A DNA stretch of 64,000 bases from Achromobacter aloeverae. GTDB taxonomy: Bacteria > Pseudomonadota > Gammaproteobacteria > Burkholderiales > Burkholderiaceae_B. The notes beneath the pieces were generated by a model. That model made no database searches. It was not told the origin of the DNA and saw only the letters and a program-made list of their open reading frames with translations. This document shows positions 27,697-37,061 of the stretch, piece after piece (positions within the stretch are counted from its first letter, which is position 1; every line of letters begins with the position of its first letter). A program made the translations under genes and the position numbers. Where the stretch lies: contig NZ_PYAL01000002.1 of NCBI RefSeq assembly GCF_004121055.1, positions 744,001-808,000 of the forward strand. The letters are read 5' to 3'.

Positions 27697-28401
27697 TCAG
27701 GCTTGCAGCCGCGCCTCGGCGAAATCGGCGAGGGCATTGCCCATGTAGATCTCCGCGTAGCCGGCGCGGGTCAGGGCGATGACGTGGTCCTGGTACTGGT
27801 TGATGTGTGTGTTCATCAGCGCTTCGACGCGGGCGAGATCGCGCGCCTGCAGGGCGCGCACGATGTCGGGATGATCGTTGCGCGTGTCCTGCCGGCGCGA
27901 CTTCAGGTCCAGCCAGCGGGCGAAGCGGATGCGCTCGTTGATCGAGCGCACGGAGCGCAGGAATTCCTCGTTGCCGGCCAGCGCCGCCAGGCGCTCGTGG
28001 AAGGCTTCGTCGCGTTCCAGCAGGTGCAGCGCCTGTTCGTCGGTTTCCGGCGTGTCGCGGTTCTGTTCGGTGAACTCGGCCAGCTCGCGCAGTTGTTCGT
28101 CGGTAGCCCGTCGGCAGACCAGCCGCACCACGCCCAGTTCGACCGTCGCGCGGTATTCGTACAGGTCGAGGATCTGCCGCGCGTCCAGAGGCCGCGCCGA
28201 ATAGCCGCGATTGGGTGTGGACACCAGGAAGCCCTCGGCGGCGATGCGGTTCAGCGCCTCACGCACCGGCGTGCGGCTGACGCCCAGGCGCTTGGCCAGC
28301 TCGACCTCGTTGACACGCTCGCCAGGCCGCAGGCGAAAGGTGGTCGCCATGGCCTTGATGCGGGCATAGACCTGGGCGGGCGTGTTGGCGGGAGCTTGCA
28401 T
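27697..28401 (-). CDS. GntR-family regulator with FCD effector domain
   Basis: A 234-residue FadR-subfamily regulator: winged helix at about residues 8-72 (VNEVELAKRLGVSRTPVREALNRIAAEGFLVST) and an all-helical FCD domain after it (metal-dependent acid sensor). Start ATG 28401 gives a typical short N-terminus. It is the first gene of GntR-dehydrogenase-RidA-Bug; a perfect palindrome of the FadR-subfamily type lies 26 bases upstream, so self-regulation of the operon is likely. The inducer is probably the carboxylate that enters through the Bug system. Confidence 0.92.
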   Translation of the reverse strand: MQAPANTPAQVYARIKAMATTFRLRPGERVNEVELAKRLGVSRTPVREALNRIAAEGFLVSTPNRGYSARPLDARQILDLYEYRATVELGVVRLVCRRATDEQLRELAEFTEQNRDTPETDEQALHLLERDEAFHERLAALAGNEEFLRSVRSINERIRFARWLDLKSRRQDTRNDHPDIVRALQARDLARVEALMNTHINQYQDHVIALTRAGYAEIYMGNALADFAEARLQA

Positions 28402-28426
28402 GGCGGCTGGGATCAAGTGCGGATAG

Positions 28427-28440
28427 TTCTGTATACAGAA
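28427..28440. promoter_or_regulatory. Palindromic GntR/FadR-type operator TTCTGTATACAGAA
   Basis: A perfect 14-base palindrome 26 bases upstream of the GntR start. Its core CTGTATACAG fits the TNGTNNNACNA pattern bound by FadR-subfamily GntR regulators. The position, just before the gene in an AT-rich stretch, suits promoter occlusion. Assignment to this regulator is by proximity. Confidence 0.7.
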
Positions 28441-28480
28441 ACGTATTATCCATGCTCGCCGCGGCTCGCGTGATGATTTT

Positions 28481-29434
28481 TTATTCGGGGATATCCCTAG
28501 GTGGCGCGATACCGCGGACTTGCGCCGGCAGGTGCGTGCGCAGGAAATCGACCAGGCAGCGCACCGCCGGCGGCACGGTCGCCGACCATGGCCGCAGGGC
28601 GTGGATGGTCTGTCCGAAGAAGCCGATGACCCGCCAGTCCGGCAGGATGGGCACCAGGTCCGCCGTGCCGGCCAGCGCGCTGAAGTCGGGCAGCAGGCCG
28701 ATGCCCAGCCCGCCGCGCACGGCGTCGCGCAGGGCTTCGCTGTTGTTGGCGCGGAAGCGTACGCGTATGGGAACATCGATGCGCGCGCAGGCCTCCGCGC
28801 GCGGAACGAAGGACCAGATGTCCGCGACGCCCGGCCGCAGGTAATGCAGGCAGATGTGGCCGCCCAGGTCGTCGGGATGCGTGGGCGTCCCATGCCGCGC
28901 CACGTAGTCCGGACTGGCCAGCAGCCCGGCTTCGGTGGTCAGCAGGGGCCACGCCACATAGGACTCGGGAACCGTGTCGGCGTGCCGCACGGCCAGGTCG
29001 AAGCCCTCGTTTTCCAGGTTGACGAAGCGGTCGGCGAGGTCCAGTTCAAGCGTGACTTCCGGATAGGCCTGCAGGAAAGGCGTGACCAGCGGCGCCAGGT
29101 GCTGACGCCCGAAGGCCACGGGCGCGCTGACGCGCACCAGGCCGCGCGGCTGGTCCATGGTCTGGCGGGCGGCGTTGACGCTGTCATAGAGCGCGCCGAA
29201 GGCGTTCTGCGCGCCGCTCACCAGCAACTGGCCCGCCTCCGTCATGGATACCGAGCGCGTGGTGCGGCGCACGAGGGGCAGGCCCAGGCTGCGTTCCAGG
29301 TCGTGGATGCGGCCGCTGACCGAGGCCTTGGAGATGCCCAGCCGGCGCGCGGCCTGGGTGAAGCTGCGGGTCTGGCTGACGACCGTCAGCAGGTAGATAT
29401 CCGCGACGTGGGGGGCAATGGCGTCGGCGCTCAT
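28481..29434 (-). CDS. LysR-family transcriptional regulator
   Basis: Regulator of 317 residues. The helix-turn-helix reads SFTQAARRLGISKASVSGRIHDLERSLG, and the C-terminal domain resembles the LTTR subgroup used by many small-target repressors (DLAVRHADTVPESYVAWPLL). It is divergent from mmsA, with a TGTTC/GAACA dyad close to its own start, so it most likely controls mmsA and itself. It lies upstream of the GntR gene in the same direction, with a 79-base gap holding the GntR operator. Confidence 0.9.
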   Translation of the reverse strand: MSADAIAPHVADIYLLTVVSQTRSFTQAARRLGISKASVSGRIHDLERSLGLPLVRRTTRSVSMTEAGQLLVSGAQNAFGALYDSVNAARQTMDQPRGLVRVSAPVAFGRQHLAPLVTPFLQAYPEVTLELDLADRFVNLENEGFDLAVRHADTVPESYVAWPLLTTEAGLLASPDYVARHGTPTHPDDLGGHICLHYLRPGVADIWSFVPRAEACARIDVPIRVRFRANNSEALRDAVRGGLGIGLLPDFSALAGTADLVPILPDWRVIGFFGQTIHALRPWSATVPPAVRCLVDFLRTHLPAQVRGIAPPRDIPE

Positions 29435-29457
29435 GGCAGTGTTTCACTTTCGATGAT

Positions 29458-29475
29458 TGTTCAAAATATCGAACA
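29458..29475. promoter_or_regulatory. Dyad TGTTC-N8-GAACA between LysR and mmsA
   Basis: Perfect 5-base arms at 29458-29462 and 29471-29475, 24 bases upstream of the LysR start, in an AT-rich stretch. The size and position are those of a LysR binding site that represses its own gene and activates the divergent one. Confidence 0.55.
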
Positions 29476-29633
29476 CTAATATCACATTTTGCTGACTTAT
29501 CAAGCTTTTCCCCCTTGCCTAGACTGGCGCTGTCACACATGTTGTATGGCGCATCCCACGTAATCGCCCCAGGACACGGCGCTTCCGCGCGCAGGCCGGA
29601 CGCCGCAACAGGATACGAACCAGGAGGACTAGC

Positions 29634-31169
29634 ATGGCTACCAATACTCCCACCCAGGCACCGGTCATTGGCCATTGGATCGACGGCAAGGCCGTGACCG
29701 GCGCCGGCGCTGGCCGTTTGCCCGTGTACAACCCGGCCACCGGCGCGGTGAGCGCGCAGGCCGCATTGGCGACGCCGGCCGATGTCGACACGGCCGTGGC
29801 CGCCGCGCGCGCCGCCTTCCCGGCCTGGGCCGACACGCCGCCGCTGCGGCGCGCGCGCATCATGTTCAAGTTCCTGCAACTTCTGCAGGAAAACCGCGAG
29901 CGCCTGGCCCATGCGATCACCGCCGAACATGGCAAGGTCTACGAGGACGCGCTGGGCGAAGTGGCGCGCGGCATCGATATCGTCGAATTCGCTTGCGGCA
30001 TCCCGCAATTGCTCAAGGGCGACTACACCGAACAAGTAGCCGGCGGCCTGGATAACTGGACGGTGCGCCAGCCGCTGGGCGTGGTTGCCGGCATCACGCC
30101 GTTCAACTTTCCGGTGATGGTGCCGATGTGGATGTTCCCCGTGGCGCTGGCCACCGGCAATACCTTCGTGCTCAAGCCCAGTCCCATCGATCCGTCGCCG
30201 TCCCTGCTGCTGGGCGAGCTGCTCAAGCAGGCCGGGCTGCCGGATGGCGTGTTCAACGTGGTGCAAGGCGACAAGGATGCGGTGAACGCGCTGCTGGAAC
30301 ACCCGGACGTCAAGGCGGTGTCCTTCGTCGGTTCGACGCCCATCGCCAATTACATCTACGAGACCGGCGCCCGCCACGGCAAGCGCGTGCAGGCCCTGGG
30401 CGGCGCCAAGAACCACATGGTGGTGATGCCCGACGCCGATCTCGAACAGGCCGCCGATGCATTGATCGGCGCGGGCTTTGGTTCGGCCGGCGAGCGCTGC
30501 ATGGCGGTGTCCGTGGCCATGCTGGTGGGCGACGTCGGCGACAAGCTGATCCCCATGCTGGTCGAGCGCGCCAAGGCCTTGAAGGTGCGCAACGGCGAGG
30601 ACCGGGCCGCGGAAATGGGACCCATCGTCACGGCCGCGGCGCATGCTCGCATCACGGGCTACATCGAACAGGGCGTGAAGGAAGGCGCGCAACTGCTGGT
30701 CGACGGCCGGGGCTTCGATGCCAAGCAGGCCGGCGACGGCTGCGAGAAGGGCTTCTGGATGGGCGCCACCCTGTTCGACAAGGTGACGCCGCGGATGCGT
30801 ATCTACAAGGAAGAGATCTTCGGGCCGGTGCTCAGCTGCGTGCACGTCAAGGACCTTGCCGAGGCGGTGGCCTTGATCAACGCCCATGAGTTCGGCAACG
30901 GCGTGGCGTGCTTCACCCGCGACGGCCAGGTGGCGCGCGAATTCGGCCGCCGCATCGAGGTCGGCATGGTGGGGATCAACGTGCCCATCCCGGTGCCCAT
31001 GGCCTGGCAGGGGTTCGGCGGCTGGAAGCGGTCGCTGTTCGGCGACATGCACGCCTATGGCGAGGAAGGCGTGCGTTTCTATACCCGCCAGAAGAGCATC
31101 ATGCAGCGCTGGCCGGACAGCATCGGCAAGGGCGCCGAGTTCACGATGCCGACGCCTGGAGGCGCCTGA
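29634..31169 (+). CDS. mmsA: CoA-acylating methylmalonate-semialdehyde dehydrogenase
   Basis: Converts methylmalonate semialdehyde (or malonate semialdehyde) to propionyl-CoA (or acetyl-CoA) with NAD and CoA; the last step of valine, beta-alanine or inositol breakdown. 511 residues, normal size. Asn158 (TPFNFP) and nucleophile Cys289 (GSAGERCMA) are present. The usual general-base Glu is absent: the motif is QALGGAKNH, exactly as expected for this CoA-dependent class. AGGAGG precedes the start. There is no mmsB neighbour; it stands alone under the divergent LysR gene. Confidence 0.93.
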   Translation: MATNTPTQAPVIGHWIDGKAVTGAGAGRLPVYNPATGAVSAQAALATPADVDTAVAAARAAFPAWADTPPLRRARIMFKFLQLLQENRERLAHAITAEHGKVYEDALGEVARGIDIVEFACGIPQLLKGDYTEQVAGGLDNWTVRQPLGVVAGITPFNFPVMVPMWMFPVALATGNTFVLKPSPIDPSPSLLLGELLKQAGLPDGVFNVVQGDKDAVNALLEHPDVKAVSFVGSTPIANYIYETGARHGKRVQALGGAKNHMVVMPDADLEQAADALIGAGFGSAGERCMAVSVAMLVGDVGDKLIPMLVERAKALKVRNGEDRAAEMGPIVTAAAHARITGYIEQGVKEGAQLLVDGRGFDAKQAGDGCEKGFWMGATLFDKVTPRMRIYKEEIFGPVLSCVHVKDLAEAVALINAHEFGNGVACFTRDGQVAREFGRRIEVGMVGINVPIPVPMAWQGFGGWKRSLFGDMHAYGEEGVRFYTRQKSIMQRWPDSIGKGAEFTMPTPGGA

Positions 31170-31320
31170 TCCGCTGGCGCTGCCCGCGCCGTCCGCGCCG
31201 CTTTTGCCTCTTGTGCGGCTTGTGCGGTGGCGGCGGCGGTCACCACGGCGATGGGACGGCGATGGTGGCGGTAATATGCCTGCCACCGCGCCGCGTGGCG
31301 CTCTCCGGGTAAGGGTCCAC

Positions 31321-32034
31321 ATGACAGCATCGAAGACGGCTCCCGCGGTCAGGTCCGCCGCCGCCAAGCGCGGAGCCAGCAAGGCTGGCCCCGTCGAAAC
31401 CGCAGCGGCCGTGAAAAGGCCCGCGCAAAGGGCGGCTGCCCCGCCGCCGGCGCCCAAGGCCGGCGCGGCGGCCAGGCATCGTTGCGCCTGGGCCGGCGAG
31501 GATGCCCGTATGCAGGCCTACCACGACGAAGAGTGGGGCGTGCCGGAGTACGACAGCCGCGCGCTGTGGGAAAAGCTGATGCTGGACGGCTTTCAGGCCG
31601 GCTTGTCGTGGCGCACCATACTTCACAAGCGGCCGGCGCTACGCAAGGCCTTCGCGGATTTCGATCCGGCCAAGGTGGCGCGCTACACCGAGAAGGACGT
31701 TGAACGCCTGTTGCAGGACACAGGGATCGTGCGGTCGCGCGCGAAGATAGAGGCGACGATACGCGGCGCCCGGATCTACCTGGAAATGGCCAGGAACGGC
31801 GAGGATTTCGCCGAGTTCTGCTGGTCCTTCACGGGCGGCAAGCCGACGCGCACCCACGGCGGCGCGCGCCTGACGGCCAGCCCGGTCTCCGAGCTGATTT
31901 CCAAGGAGTTGAAGCGGCGCGGTTTCAAGTTCGTCGGACCGGTCATCGTCTACGCCTGGATGCAGGCGGTGGGCATCGTCAACGACCACGACAAGGCATG
32001 CTTCCGCCGCGATGAAGTGTCGCCCGCTGCGTAG
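31321..32034 (+). CDS. tag: DNA-3-methyladenine glycosylase I
   Basis: Base-excision repair enzyme removing 3-methyladenine from alkylated DNA; 237 residues. The zinc ligands are recognisable as Cys55 (HRCAW), His68 (YHDEEWG), His223 and Cys227 (NDHDKAC), with the same 13- and 4-residue spacings as in E. coli Tag. The conserved LMLDGFQAGLSWRTIL is present. The first ~50 residues are a Lys/Ala/Pro-rich tail not found in E. coli Tag, similar in composition to the tail of the nearby Ku and perhaps DNA-binding. It sits next to the ku-ligD repair genes. Confidence 0.94.
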   Translation: MTASKTAPAVRSAAAKRGASKAGPVETAAAVKRPAQRAAAPPPAPKAGAAARHRCAWAGEDARMQAYHDEEWGVPEYDSRALWEKLMLDGFQAGLSWRTILHKRPALRKAFADFDPAKVARYTEKDVERLLQDTGIVRSRAKIEATIRGARIYLEMARNGEDFAEFCWSFTGGKPTRTHGGARLTASPVSELISKELKRRGFKFVGPVIVYAWMQAVGIVNDHDKACFRRDEVSPAA

Positions 32035-32079
32035 CCAGGACGACGTGCCGACCGGCTGCCGGATGGGGCGACCGGCGCG

Positions 32080-32310
32080 TCAGTGTCCCGTCGCCGGATA
32101 GTTGGGGCCCGGGTCGCTGAATCCGCCATTGCTCCACGGGTTGGCGGCGCCGGGATGCGGCGGCCCGGGGTGGTCGAAGCGGCCATCGGCGCAGCCGGCA
32201 AGCAGGGCGGCCGCGAGCGCGGCAGTGAGGACGGCGGCCATCGGGCGCCGGCCGGCGGCGCGGCCCGTCCCACGCTGGGCGGGCCGACGAAGAGGAGAGG
32301 GGTTCTGCAT
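32080..32310 (-). CDS. Small Pro/Gly-rich lipoprotein, unknown function
   Basis: A 76-residue putative lipoprotein. After a basic N-terminus and a hydrophobic segment comes the lipobox LLAGC, followed by a short Gly/Pro/Asn-rich mature part (HPGPPHPGAANPWSNGG). Start ATG 32310 is preferred because the upstream extension is not signal-like. It lies between tag and ku on the opposite strand. I do not recognise a family. Confidence 0.65.
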   Translation of the reverse strand: MQNPSPLRRPAQRGTGRAAGRRPMAAVLTAALAAALLAGCADGRFDHPGPPHPGAANPWSNGGFSDPGPNYPATGH

Positions 32311-32420
32311 GTTGGGACTCCTGTTTGCTGCGGGCTTGTCGCTAGCGTAACGCAACGCGCGTGCCCGCAGGCACATTTCCTGCTGTTCAGGACGTCTCTT
32401 GCACGCATTGGAGCATCGTC

Positions 32421-33521
32421 ATGGCTGGCACTACATCGCGCACGCTTTGGAAGGGCGCCATCTCCTTCGGCCTGGTCCATATTCCCGTGGGCCTGCATAC
32501 CGCCACGCGGGATTCGGGCGTGGATTTCGACTGGCTCGACAAGCGCACCATGGACCCGGTGGGCTACAAGCGTATCAACAAGCGCACCGGCCGGGAAATC
32601 GACCGCGAGAACATCGTCAAGGGCGTCGAGTACGAAAGCGGGCAGTACGTCATCATCTCCCCCGAGGAAATCGAGGAGGCCTATCCCCGCACCACGCAGA
32701 CGATAGAGATCCTGCGGTTTGTCGAGGCTGGCGCCGTACCCTTCGTGTACCTGGAGCGGCCGTATTACGTGGCGCCCATTGCCCGCGGGCAGAAGGTCTA
32801 CGCGCTCTTGCGCGATACGCTGGCCAAGGCGGAGAAAATCGCGATCGCCAAGGTGGTGATACAGACCAAACAGCACCTGGCCGCCCTGATTCCGTCCGGC
32901 GACGGCCTGGTATTGAACCTGATGCGCTGGGGCGACGAGGTCAAGTCGATGGACGAGCTCGACCTTCCCAAGGCGGGTGCCAAGGCCATGTCGCCCAGTG
33001 CCGCCGAGCTGAAAATGGCGCGCATGCTGGTGGACGACATGACCGGCGAGTGGAATCCGGACGAGTTCAAGGACGAGTTCCGCACGGCCATCATGGGGTT
33101 GGTGGAGAAGCGCGCCAAGGCGGGGCAGACGGAGCAGGTGTTCGAGCCGGAGGAGGAGGCGCCGCCGCGTGGCGACAACGTGATCGACCTGACCGCCTTG
33201 CTGCGGCAGAGCCTGGCGGGACGCAAGGGCAATGGCGGAGCAAGGGGGGCTGGGGAAGGGCGGGAAGCGGCGGACGAGTCGGACAGTGGATCGGCGGGTA
33301 AATCCGCGCGCAAATCGACCGCGGGCAAGTCGGCCACCAAGTCAGCCGGCAAGTCAGCCGGCAAATCCGCCAGCAAATCGAGCAGCAAATCATCCGGCAA
33401 ATCGACACGCCCCTCGGCGACGAAGTCAGCCAAGCAGGCGAAGGCCACCAAGGCAGCCGGCAAGCGGGCGGGCAAGTCCACGGCGCGTTCGTCTTCGACG
33501 ACCACGCGCAAGGCGGCCTGA
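32421..33521 (+). CDS. ku: Bacterial Ku, non-homologous end-joining
   Basis: Homodimeric ring protein that binds double-strand DNA ends and recruits LigD; 366 residues. The core (about residues 1-260) starts MAGTTSRTLWKGAISFGLVHIPV, as in other bacterial Ku proteins. The tail (about 285-366) is an unusually long series of short Lys-Ser-Ala repeats (AGKSAGKSASKSSSKSSGKS), expected to be disordered and DNA-binding. The stop is 3 bases before the ligD start, so the two are one operon. Confidence 0.96.
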   Translation: MAGTTSRTLWKGAISFGLVHIPVGLHTATRDSGVDFDWLDKRTMDPVGYKRINKRTGREIDRENIVKGVEYESGQYVIISPEEIEEAYPRTTQTIEILRFVEAGAVPFVYLERPYYVAPIARGQKVYALLRDTLAKAEKIAIAKVVIQTKQHLAALIPSGDGLVLNLMRWGDEVKSMDELDLPKAGAKAMSPSAAELKMARMLVDDMTGEWNPDEFKDEFRTAIMGLVEKRAKAGQTEQVFEPEEEAPPRGDNVIDLTALLRQSLAGRKGNGGARGAGEGREAADESDSGSAGKSARKSTAGKSATKSAGKSAGKSASKSSSKSSGKSTRPSATKSAKQAKATKAAGKRAGKSTARSSSTTTRKAA

Positions 33522-33524
33522 TCC

Positions 33525-36260
33525 ATGGACGATACCCTGAAGACCTATCGCGCCAAGCGCGATTTCAAGGCCACGACGGAGCCGGCCAGCGGCGGCCAGG
33601 CGCATCCGGACGCGCCGGCCTTCGTCATCCAGAAACATTGGGCGTCGCGCCTGCACTACGACTTCCGGCTGGAGCTGGATGGCGCCATGAAAAGCTGGGC
33701 CGTGCCCAAGGGGCCATCGCTGGATCCCACGGTCAAGCGCATGGCGGTGCAGGTAGAGGACCACCCCATCGCATACAACCAGTTCGAGGGCACCATTCCT
33801 GAAGGGCACTATGGGGCGGGCAAGGTCATCATCTGGGACGAAGGCACGTGGACGCCGCTAGGCGATGCCCGCAAGGGTTATCGCGAGGGACACCTGAAGT
33901 TCGACCTGCATGGCGTCAAGCTGCACGGCCGCTGGGCCCTGGTGCGGATGAAAGGCAAGTCGGAGAAGCAGCCGCCATGGCTGCTGATCAAGGAAAAGGA
34001 CGAGGAAGCGCGTACGGAACATGCGTTCAGCGTGATCGACCAGATGCCGGACAGCGTGGTGCCGCTGCGCAACGGCGCGGACGGGACGGCGAAGCCCAGG
34101 CGCGCCGCTGCGGCCGCCAAAGGTCGTGGCGCCAAGGCCGCCGAGCAAAAGAAAGCCGTTCAAGCGCAAGGGGACATCGACCCCGCGTATGCAACGGTGG
34201 TGTCGGAGGCCAACCTGCCCGGCGTGGCTGCCGCATTGCCGGCTAGACTGCAGCCGCAATTGGCGACGCTCTACGCGGGCAAGCCGCCCGTCGGCCGGGA
34301 CTGGATCTACGAACTGAAGTTCGACGGCTACCGCATCCTGGCCCGTCTCGATAACGGCGACGTGCGTCTCTATACGCGCAAAGGCAATGACTGGACGGAC
34401 CGCTTGCCGCACCTGGCGCGGGCCTTGGCGCAATTGCCCATTGTCGACGGTTGGCTGGATGGTGAGATCGTCGTACTGGATGATGAAGGCCGCCCCAACT
34501 TCCAGGCCTTGCAGAACGCGTTCGACAGCGACCGCACCAAGGGGATCGTCTATTACCTGTTCGATGCCCCCTATCTCAGCGGCCGCGATCTGCGTGGGGT
34601 GGTCCTGGAGGAAAGGCGCGGCTGGCTGGAGAAGGTATTGGAGCGCGGCCCGGGTGACCCGCTGCGTTTCAGCGCGACGTTCGATGCGCCGCCGGGCGAC
34701 CTGGCCGCCTCGGCCTGCCGGATGGGATTCGAGGGCCTGATCGGCAAGCGCCGCGAGGCGTCCTATGTCTCTCGTCGGTCGCCATCATGGATCAAGGTCA
34801 AGTGCGGCCAACGCCAGGAGTTCATCATCGTCGGCTATACGCCGCCACAAGGCAGCCGGCGCGGACTCGGCGCCTTGTTGCTGGCGGTCAACGAAAAAGA
34901 CGGGGCCTTGCGCTACGCGGGCAAGGTCGGTACCGGTTTCGACGACGCCATGCTGGACCGGGTGTACAAGCGGCTGTCGTCATTGGCGGCGGACCGCGCG
35001 CCGGCGCGGTTGACCGGGAAACCCACGGAACGCAACGTGCAGTGGGTGAGGCCGGAACAGGTCGCGGAGGTGGCCTTCGGCGCGTGGACCGACGGCGGCC
35101 ATGTGCGCCATGCGGTATTCAAGGGCCTGCGCGAAGACAAGCCGGCGCGCGACATCACGCGCGAGCGCGCGGTGGGCGAGGAGGACGTGAAACGGCCGGC
35201 GGAGAAATCGCGCGCAGCGGGCGACAAGGCGGTCGCGTCGGCCGAAGCCGCGGATGGAACGCAAGGCAAGGCGGCCAAGGGCAGTTCGACGTCACCGAAC
35301 TCGACCACGGGCCGGGCGGCCGGCAAGGACGGGAAGGACGGCAAGGGAAATCGCGCGAACGACCGTGGCGCGGGGCAGGGCCCGAGGCTGACGCACCCCG
35401 ACCGGGTCATCGACGCCAGCACGGGCATCACCAAACTGGACCTCGCGCGGTTCTATGGCCTGGTGGCGCCTTTGCTGCTCAAGCATCTGGAACATCGCCC
35501 GGTCTCGCTCGTGCGGGCGCCGCAAGGCATCGATCACGAGCTCTTCTTCCAGAAGCACCTGGAAGCGCCCATGCCCGAGGTGCGGGATCTGCCCAAGGCG
35601 CTGTACCCAGGGCATCCCTCGCTGCTGGAGGTGCCGACCCCCACGGCCATCATGTCGGCCGTGCAGATGAACACGATCGAGTTCCATACCTGGAACGCGG
35701 TGTACACGGCTATCGATACGCCCGACCGCATGTTGTTCGACCTGGATCCTGGCGAAGGGGTGCGGTGGCCGCAGGTGGTCGAAGGCGCGGAACTGGTCCA
35801 TGCCATGCTCGACGAACTGGGCCTGAAGGCCTGGCTCAAGACCAGCGGCGGCAAGGGCCTGCATGTCGTCGTCCCGCTGCGCAAGCAGTATGGGTGGGAT
35901 ACCGTGAAGGATTTTTCCGCCGAGGTGACGCGACACCTGGCGCGCACGCTGCCGGATCGCTTCGTTTCCAAGAGCGGTCCGAAGAACCGCGTGGGCCGTA
36001 TCTTCGTCGATTATCTTCGCAACGGATTCGGCGCCACGACCGTGGCCGCCTGGTCGGCCCGCTCCCGTCCAGGGATGGGCGTGTCGGTTCCCCTCGCCTG
36101 GGACGAGTTGCATGCCTTGAAAAGCGGGGCCCAGTGGACCGTCAGCAATATCCATGAAAGACTGGATGTCGCTGACAGTCCTTGGGACGACTACGCGCCG
36201 CAGGACGTGCGTCCCGCCATGCGGGTCCTGAATTTCAAGCCCACTGACGGGCAGCAATAG
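33525..36260 (+). CDS. ligD: ATP-dependent DNA ligase D (phosphoesterase-ligase-polymerase)
   Basis: Multifunctional end-joining enzyme of 911 residues. Order of domains: 3'-phosphoesterase at about 10-200 (HWASRLHYDFRLELDG, EGTIPEGHYGAG), ligase at about 240-540 with adenylated Lys265 (LKFDGYRI), then a Lys/Gly-rich linker at about 550-620 and primase-polymerase at about 620-905 (FDLDPGEGVRWP with metal-binding Asp pair, TSGGKGLHVVVPL). This is the Pseudomonas-type arrangement. With Ku it completes a two-gene NHEJ system. It functions in stationary phase or desiccation repair in known bacteria. Confidence 0.97.
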   Translation: MDDTLKTYRAKRDFKATTEPASGGQAHPDAPAFVIQKHWASRLHYDFRLELDGAMKSWAVPKGPSLDPTVKRMAVQVEDHPIAYNQFEGTIPEGHYGAGKVIIWDEGTWTPLGDARKGYREGHLKFDLHGVKLHGRWALVRMKGKSEKQPPWLLIKEKDEEARTEHAFSVIDQMPDSVVPLRNGADGTAKPRRAAAAAKGRGAKAAEQKKAVQAQGDIDPAYATVVSEANLPGVAAALPARLQPQLATLYAGKPPVGRDWIYELKFDGYRILARLDNGDVRLYTRKGNDWTDRLPHLARALAQLPIVDGWLDGEIVVLDDEGRPNFQALQNAFDSDRTKGIVYYLFDAPYLSGRDLRGVVLEERRGWLEKVLERGPGDPLRFSATFDAPPGDLAASACRMGFEGLIGKRREASYVSRRSPSWIKVKCGQRQEFIIVGYTPPQGSRRGLGALLLAVNEKDGALRYAGKVGTGFDDAMLDRVYKRLSSLAADRAPARLTGKPTERNVQWVRPEQVAEVAFGAWTDGGHVRHAVFKGLREDKPARDITRERAVGEEDVKRPAEKSRAAGDKAVASAEAADGTQGKAAKGSSTSPNSTTGRAAGKDGKDGKGNRANDRGAGQGPRLTHPDRVIDASTGITKLDLARFYGLVAPLLLKHLEHRPVSLVRAPQGIDHELFFQKHLEAPMPEVRDLPKALYPGHPSLLEVPTPTAIMSAVQMNTIEFHTWNAVYTAIDTPDRMLFDLDPGEGVRWPQVVEGAELVHAMLDELGLKAWLKTSGGKGLHVVVPLRKQYGWDTVKDFSAEVTRHLARTLPDRFVSKSGPKNRVGRIFVDYLRNGFGATTVAAWSARSRPGMGVSVPLAWDELHALKSGAQWTVSNIHERLDVADSPWDDYAPQDVRPAMRVLNFKPTDGQQ

Positions 36261-36270
36261 GTGCCGCGAT

Positions 36271-36293
36271 AGGAGCCCCAACAGGAGCCCCAA
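36271..36293. repeat. Tandem AGGAGCCCCAA, two copies
   Basis: Two exact 11-base copies with one base between them fill most of the 42-base gap between the converging ligD and ABC-ATPase genes. No function is apparent. Confidence 0.6.
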
Positions 36294-36302
36294 TAGGCGC
36301 CA

Positions 36303-37061
36303 CTATGCCGCTTCCGCGGCTTCCGCTTCCTCCGCCGTCACGCCGAGGCTGGCCAGCAGGCGCCTGCGCAGCGACACCACCCGCGCTTCCCGGGCGCCGG
36401 CGGCGGCAGGCAGGTCCACCGGGACATCCACGACCAGGCGTCCCTGGTCCAGCACGATGACACGCTGGGCCAGGTGTATGGCCTCGTCCACGTCATGCGT
36501 GACCAGCAGGACGGCGGGCTGGTGCGCGTCGCACAGGCGGCGCAACAGCGCATGCATGCGCAGCCGCGTCAGTGCGTCCAGGGCGCCGAACGGCTCGTCG
36601 GCCAAAAGCAGTTCTGGCTCCCGCACCAATGCCCGCGCCAATGCGACGCGCTGCTGCTCGCCGCCCGAGAGTTCAGCCGGCCAGGCGCTTTCGCGGCCGG
36701 CCAATCCGACCTCGGCCAGCGCCGCGCTGGCGCGTCCGCGCGCATCCGGCCCGCGCAGTCCGTAGGTGACGTTGTCGAGCAGGCGCTTCCAGGGCAGCAG
36801 ACGGGCGTCCTGGAATACGACCGAGAGCTTCTCCGGCACGCGCAGGTCGCCGCTGCCCTGGACGTCATGGTCCAGGTTGGCCAGGGCGCGAAGAAACGTG
36901 CTCTTGCCGGAGCCGCTGCGGCCCAGCAGGGCCACGAACTCGCCGCGCCGGATATCGAGATCGATATTGTCCAGGATGGTGCGCGCGCCAAAGGCGCGGC
37001 GTAGCGCGCGCACGCGCACCACGCCGTCGGCCGGGTTCAATCCGCCAGTGTCTTGCGCCAT
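36303..37061 (-). CDS. ABC transporter ATPase, sulfonate/nitrate/taurine type
   Basis: A 252-residue ATPase driving import. Walker A GRSGSGKST, signature LSGGEQQRVALARAL, Walker B LLLADEPFGALD and switch His in VLLVTHDVDEA are all intact. The set of residues and the companion genes match SsuB/TauB-type importers. ATG 37061 is chosen from the conserved start; its coding sequence overlaps the end of the permease gene by 25 bases, showing tight coupling. It is the third gene of a leftward binding protein-permease-ATPase operon. Confidence 0.93.
   Translation of the reverse strand: MAQDTGGLNPADGVVRVRALRRAFGARTILDNIDLDIRRGEFVALLGRSGSGKSTFLRALANLDHDVQGSGDLRVPEKLSVVFQDARLLPWKRLLDNVTYGLRGPDARGRASAALAEVGLAGRESAWPAELSGGEQQRVALARALVREPELLLADEPFGALDALTRLRMHALLRRLCDAHQPAVLLVTHDVDEAIHLAQRVIVLDQGRLVVDVPVDLPAAAGAREARVVSLRRRLLASLGVTAEEAEAAEAA

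Noticed and set aside
26734-28473. 579-codon open frame on the plus strand opposite GntR and the hydroxyacid dehydrogenase
   Set aside because: Antisense shadow; the leftward genes are a coherent, overlapping operon.
29184-31457. 757-codon open frame on the minus strand opposite mmsA
   Set aside because: It is antisense to a complete MmsA with all catalytic residues and has no recognisable motif apart from a stretch that is the LysR gene in another frame.
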